Origin: an uncultured Rubrobacteraceae bacterium
GTDB lineage: Bacteria > Actinomycetota > Rubrobacteria > Rubrobacterales > Rubrobacteraceae
DNA: 9,449 nucleotides
Direction: 5' to 3'
Assembly (NCBI GenBank): GCA_902805985.1
Contig: CADCUW010000655.1
Location: 1 to 9,449 of the forward strand
This document shows positions 7,701 through 9,449 of the stretch, one piece after another (the stretch's first letter is position 1; every line of letters starts with the position of its first letter). The translations under genes were made by a program, and so were the position numbers. Under the pieces are notes generated by a model. It saw nothing but the letters and a program-made list of their open reading frames with translations, did not search any database and was not told where the DNA came from.

Positions 7701-8112
7701 CGACCTCGGGCTGGTGGCGACCCTCTCCCTGGAGGTCGAGCGCCTCCGCGAAGAGGGGTATGGGGTCGACTATGAAGAGACCGCCGGGGAGGATCGTCTG
7801 CCCGAGACGGTAGAGATCGCCTTCTACCGCATAGCCCAGGAAGCCTTGACCAACATGCGCAAGCACGCCAGGGCCCGGCGGGTCCGCATAGAACTGCTGC
7901 GCGAAGTGGAGGAGGTGCGCCTCGTGGTCTCTGATGACGGACGAGGGTTTGACCCGGCCGCGCCGCCCCTGGAGAGCGGGCCCGGAGAGCGGGTCGGCCT
8001 GGCCGGGATGCGGGAGCGCATCGGCGCTCTCGGAGGGACGCTCCGGGTCGACAGCCGTCCCGGCGGCGGTACCTCGGTGGTGGCCAACGTACCTCTGGCG
8101 CTCACGAGGTGA
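4708..8112 (+). CDS. Hybrid sensor kinase: REC-5xPAS-GAF-HisKA_3-HATPase
   Basis: Residues count from GTG 4708 (1134 aa). A REC domain (about 11-135: RILQLEDS, phospho-acceptor Asp63 in LADYALPG, ISGTLGE, YVLK) is followed by PAS1 (150-262), PAS2 (273-370, the LASFPDLNPDPI type), PAS3 (379-495), PAS4 (505-621) and PAS5 (631-745). Next come GAF (757-908) and HisKA_3 with ERRRVAYEVHDGLAQ (His939). The HATPase has QEALTNMRKHA (Asn1049), DDGRGFD and GLAGMRERI. There is no signal peptide or membrane segment, so it should be cytoplasmic. This is the NarL/DegS-type kinase class, whose partners are LuxR-type regulators such as the one at 8271. An N-terminal receiver lets another kinase phosphorylate or tune it. 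The start is uncertain: TTG 4687 overlaps the previous stop (TTGA) and would add seven residues; neither start has a clear RBS. Every catalytic residue is present. Confidence 0.9.
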   Translation: MGRDERGSGTIRILQLEDSRLDAELEHDALAEGGIDCEIERVQTRSEFSAALQKGGFDLILADYALPGFDGLSALEIVRGVCPEVPFILISGTLGEEAAIETLKRGATDYVLKHRLERLAPAVRRAVREFEERTERERAEQVLRKSEAEYRAMFELAGVGKAQVDPHTGRFLRVNPKLCEITGYSAEEMLRLTPSEITHPEDRERDAEGLRSMISGRTSEYSAEQRYMRKDGTTIWVEVNTTLLRDEAGRPSRAVATIQDITHRKGAEEELVWLASFPDLNPDPILETTVGGEITYLNAAARERFPDLGALGLRHPVLEGLQAVEHEIRGGGRPVVREIQVDGSAYRQMIISVPERELLRFYTADTTEQHRVQEALRQSEKRFRSLVRYASDIIMILDADGTIVYESPAVELVLGFKPEERVGLAALDFMHPDDAGPVRSKLAELLEEPGRRLSVEYRVRDRAGSWHDFEAIAVNLLDDPIIRGVVVNTRDTTKRRRAEEALRQSEERFRLLAEKTNDLICLHEPDGRYVYVSPSSKRLLGYEPDELLGADTYALFHPDDAWRIRSEAHHRVHQGRGASITYRIRKKNGEYTWFETLTEPILNDDGNVVRLQTSSRDVSDRTRAEEALRQREQLYRSVVEQSVENIFIVDPEDKRILEANAALQRSLGLTADELQDMTLYDVVAHEPGSVDDNTRRIVERGHYSVGERKYRRKDGSLLDVDVNVSLVLYGGKEAMCIVAHDITQRNRSEEDLRRSLSTLLALREAGQVLGSTLRSEEVVSRLLKIMRGVAGLTAAVISRTREDGELRIWRSEGLEGLWPRIRFSPEAERARVEVLEDQQRRLLRLRSSEHSGNNGLVLYLPLKVRDRVAGILEAYGSESLAQDDTIEVLSSLSSQAASALENAQLYEELAERERMLQDLIGKLLGAQEEERRRVAYEVHDGLAQVAAAAHQHLQAFARRHPPEAEKGRNDLQRILKLVRGTVSDARRIIANLRPTTLDDLGLVATLSLEVERLREEGYGVDYEETAGEDRLPETVEIAFYRIAQEALTNMRKHARARRVRIELLREVEEVRLVVSDDGRGFDPAAPPLESGPGERVGLAGMRERIGALGGTLRVDSRPGGGTSVVANVPLALTR
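6199..6215 (+). repeat. 17-bp repeat at PAS linker, copy 1
   Basis: GCCGAGGAGGCGCTCAG at the PAS3-PAS4 junction is identical to 6577-6593. It encodes AEEALRQ, part of the helical linker that precedes successive PAS domains, and suggests tandem duplication of PAS modules. Confidence 0.6.
6577..6593 (+). repeat. 17-bp repeat at PAS linker, copy 2
   Basis: This is the identical copy at the PAS4-PAS5 junction, 378 bases after the first, which is exactly 126 codons and so one PAS module. A diverged relative (VQEALRQSEKRFR) precedes PAS3 near 5821. Confidence 0.6.
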
Positions 8113-8127
8113 TCCATCTGCGACGCA

Positions 8128-8149
8128 GGACCGTAAGGTCCCTCGGACC
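8128..8149 (+). promoter_or_regulatory. Overlapping alternative hairpins
   Basis: Three arms, GGACC (8128-8132), GGTCC (8137-8141) and GGACC (8145-8149), lie side by side. The middle arm can pair with the first, closing a GTAA loop (a GNRA-type tetraloop), or with the third (CTC loop), but not with both. They begin 15 bases after the kinase stop. This could act as a transcript-level switch or processing site, but the stems are short. Confidence 0.4.
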
Positions 8150-8155
8150 CGAAAA

Positions 8156-8175
8156 GATCATCCGTTTGGATGATC
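8156..8175 (+). promoter_or_regulatory. Perfect 8-bp hairpin between kinase and regulator
   Basis: GATCATCC (8156-8163) and GGATGATC (8168-8175) pair perfectly over a GTTT loop. No U-run follows, so intrinsic termination is unlikely. As DNA, the arms also form a symmetric dyad that a regulator could bind; the NarL-type protein encoded at 8271 is the obvious candidate, by inference only. Confidence 0.45.
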
Positions 8176-8270
8176 CCGAAGGTGCCCTTTCAAGGATAGC
8201 CTGATAACGTAAGATGGCTCGGCGCGGGCGCATGTTTTGACGGGCGTTTTTCTAGCATTGGGGTGGAAAC

Positions 8271-8987
8271 GTGGAGGGAAACGAGGCATCCGGGCTCAAC
8301 GAGGGGCGCACAGCGACGCGACTCGTCGTCGTAGACGACCACGACCTCGCCCGCGAGGGGATCAAAGACATGCTCTTGGACGAGGCCGATATCGAGGTTG
8401 TGGGCGAGGCCGCCAACGGCCGGGAGGCGCTACTGGTGTGCTCGCGAACGCGGCCCGACATGCTGCTCATGGACGTGCGCATGCCGGAGATGGACGGGCT
8501 GGCAGCCACGAGCGAGATCAAGAAGAGGTACCCCGAAACCAGCGTTCTTATGATTACGATGCACGAGAACCCAGACTACCTGCTGGAGGCGCTTAAGGCG
8601 GGCGCGGCGGGCTACGTGCTCAAGGACGCCCCCCAGGAGGAGGTCATCGGGGCCGTGCGACGGGTACGCGAGGGCGAGTCGCCCCTGGATTCCGAGCTCG
8701 CGGCACGACTGCTCCGGCGATTGGCGGCCGGGGAGGGGGCGAAGGGCCCCCGGCGGCCCGCCGGGGACCCTTCTTCCGGCCAACTCACGCCCAGAGAGCT
8801 CGAGGTCTTGCGGCTGATGAAGAGGGGGCTTACCAACCGTCAGATCGCCGAAGAGCTGGTGATAAGCTTGGGCACGGCCAAGAACCACGTTGAGCACATC
8901 ATAGCCAAGCTGGGAACATCCGATCGTACTCAGGCGGTCGTGAAGGCGCTAGAGTTGGGTATCCTGGACCTGATCACCGAACCTTAG
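8271..8987 (+). CDS. NarL/LuxR-family response regulator
   Basis: This is a two-domain transcription regulator of 238 residues. The receiver runs from about 16 to 135: LVVVDDHDLAREGI with Asp22-Asp23, phospho-acceptor Asp68 in LLMDVRMPEMDG, Thr96, and Lys118 in GYVLKDA. A variable linker (about 136-170) follows. The LuxR-type HTH is at about 172-225, with LTPRELEVLRLMKRGLTNRQ, IAEELVISLGTAKNHV as the recognition part and IIAKLGTSDRTQAV. The GTG start at 8271 has GGGGTGG about 5 bases upstream. The alternative upstream frame at 8237 is not homologous. The HisKA_3 kinase ending at 8112 is its expected phosphodonor; the 158-base gap is unusually long for such a pair and is structured. All phosphorylation residues are present. 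Targets are unknown, though autoregulation at the dyad at 8156 is a reasonable guess. Confidence 0.94.
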   Translation: MEGNEASGLNEGRTATRLVVVDDHDLAREGIKDMLLDEADIEVVGEAANGREALLVCSRTRPDMLLMDVRMPEMDGLAATSEIKKRYPETSVLMITMHENPDYLLEALKAGAAGYVLKDAPQEEVIGAVRRVREGESPLDSELAARLLRRLAAGEGAKGPRRPAGDPSSGQLTPRELEVLRLMKRGLTNRQIAEELVISLGTAKNHVEHIIAKLGTSDRTQAVVKALELGILDLITEP

Positions 8988-9434
8988 CGCCGCGCCGGAC
9001 AGATCCCCGTCCCCATGAAGTAAACGTACGCGCGAATGCGTCGCGGAGGACGCGGCTATGGGCTCCCGTACCGGGTGGTCTCGTCGAACAGCAGACGACC
9101 CGTTCGCAATGTTGATCTGCTGCTTGAGTTGTTCGGTGCTGCAAGGCCAAGGAATTCTGCGGTCCGTACGGGTGACCTCTCGCCGCGGCTCCGGCTCGTC
9201 TTCGAAGGTGGGAGCCAACTCCAGTACGTGGATGCCCCTGGTATCCTCTACTCTATCCAGGAGTTCCAGAACCGTCCTGCGCCGACTCATGTCGAGCCCG
9301 AGCGCTAGCAAAAGTACCTTGACCCCCGTCAGCCCCCCGAAACACCCAAAGAGGTATCGGGCAGGTACCTCACGTTGTAGTCGGGATTCCGGAGGAGCAA
9401 CACCAAAGCTCGACAGATTATCGGATCTCCACAC
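8949..9434 (-). CDS. Weak minus-strand ORF, unrecognised
   Basis: A 161-codon frame runs from GTG at 9432-9434 (minus strand) back into the 3' end of the response regulator gene. Only its middle, about 9160-9345, looks like protein: GLTGVKVLLLALGLDMSRRR, then a leucine-rich helix (TVLELLDRVED) and a proline- and glutamate-rich stretch. Outside that, codon third positions lose their G/C bias and the translation becomes unlike protein, and the end overlaps the regulator's coding strand by 39 bases. I recognise no family. It may be a fragment of a decayed gene on the minus strand, or chance. The remainder of 8988-9449 shows nothing else I can support. Confidence 0.2.
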   Translation of the reverse strand: MWRSDNLSSFGVAPPESRLQREVPARYLFGCFGGLTGVKVLLLALGLDMSRRRTVLELLDRVEDTRGIHVLELAPTFEDEPEPRREVTRTDRRIPWPCSTEQLKQQINIANGSSAVRRDHPVREPIAASSATHSRVRLLHGDGDLSGAALRFGDQVQDTQL

Positions 9435-9449
9435 ACGGCTAAGGTTGCC

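Noticed and set aside
8237..8242. TTGACG as a -35 box for the response regulator
   Set aside because: No credible -10 hexamer occurs at 16-18 bases; the bases there are G-rich, and TAGCAT is too close.
9047..9059. 13-base match to 838-850 (AGGACGCGGCTAT)
   Set aside because: It is a GC-rich word encoding part of the EAL remnant at one place, with no surrounding similarity at the other; probably chance.
1..9449. tRNA, rRNA, CRISPR array, insertion-sequence ends
   Set aside because: I saw no T-arm consensus in a plausible fold, no regularly spaced repeats, and no transposase-like translation or paired terminal repeats.

Overview
The window is GC-rich, strongly G/C-ending in codon third positions, and dominated by two-component signalling genes all read on the plus strand. 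Gene content and style (a phytochrome-type HisKA kinase followed by an Rcp1-like receiver, then a PAS-rich NarL-type kinase and a LuxR/NarL regulator) suggest a high-GC, possibly Rubrobacter-like, actinobacterium. That placement is an inference from style, not from a marker gene.

Layout. (1) About 1-1020: a badly decayed c-di-GMP phosphodiesterase (EAL domain) gene. Nearly all EAL hallmark motifs can still be read, but they are split over frames by two in-frame stops and several indels. (2) About 1020-1618: about 600 bases with no convincing gene. It holds small hairpins, a very strong Shine-Dalgarno followed by a 10-codon ORF, and short words shared with the start of the window. (3) 1619-4245: a membrane histidine kinase (DUF4118-type membrane region, GAF, GAF, PAS, HisKA, HATPase) broken by a one-base frameshift in a six-G run at 2230-2235. 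It also carries Ser in place of the Mg-ATP-binding Asn of the N-box. (4) 4238-4690: a stand-alone Rcp1-like receiver, overlapping the kinase by 8 bases. (5) about 4708-8112: a large soluble hybrid kinase (REC, five PAS, GAF, HisKA_3, HATPase). (6) 8113-8270: a gap with tight, partly mutually exclusive hairpins. (7) 8271-8987: a NarL/LuxR-type response regulator. (8) 8988-9449: no confident gene; one weak minus-strand reading frame.

How it works together (inference). The second kinase and the NarL-type regulator form a canonical pair: many sensory PAS/GAF inputs, HisKA_3 phosphorylation, then transcriptional output. The first kinase would phosphorylate the Rcp1-like receiver and possibly the receiver at the N terminus of the second kinase, which would link the two systems in a relay. 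The frameshift and N-box substitution suggest this upstream arm is being lost or is not catalytic here. No previously undescribed system is clearly visible. The most notable observations are the damaged first kinase, the structured gap before the last regulator, and the unexplained region around 1090-1618.
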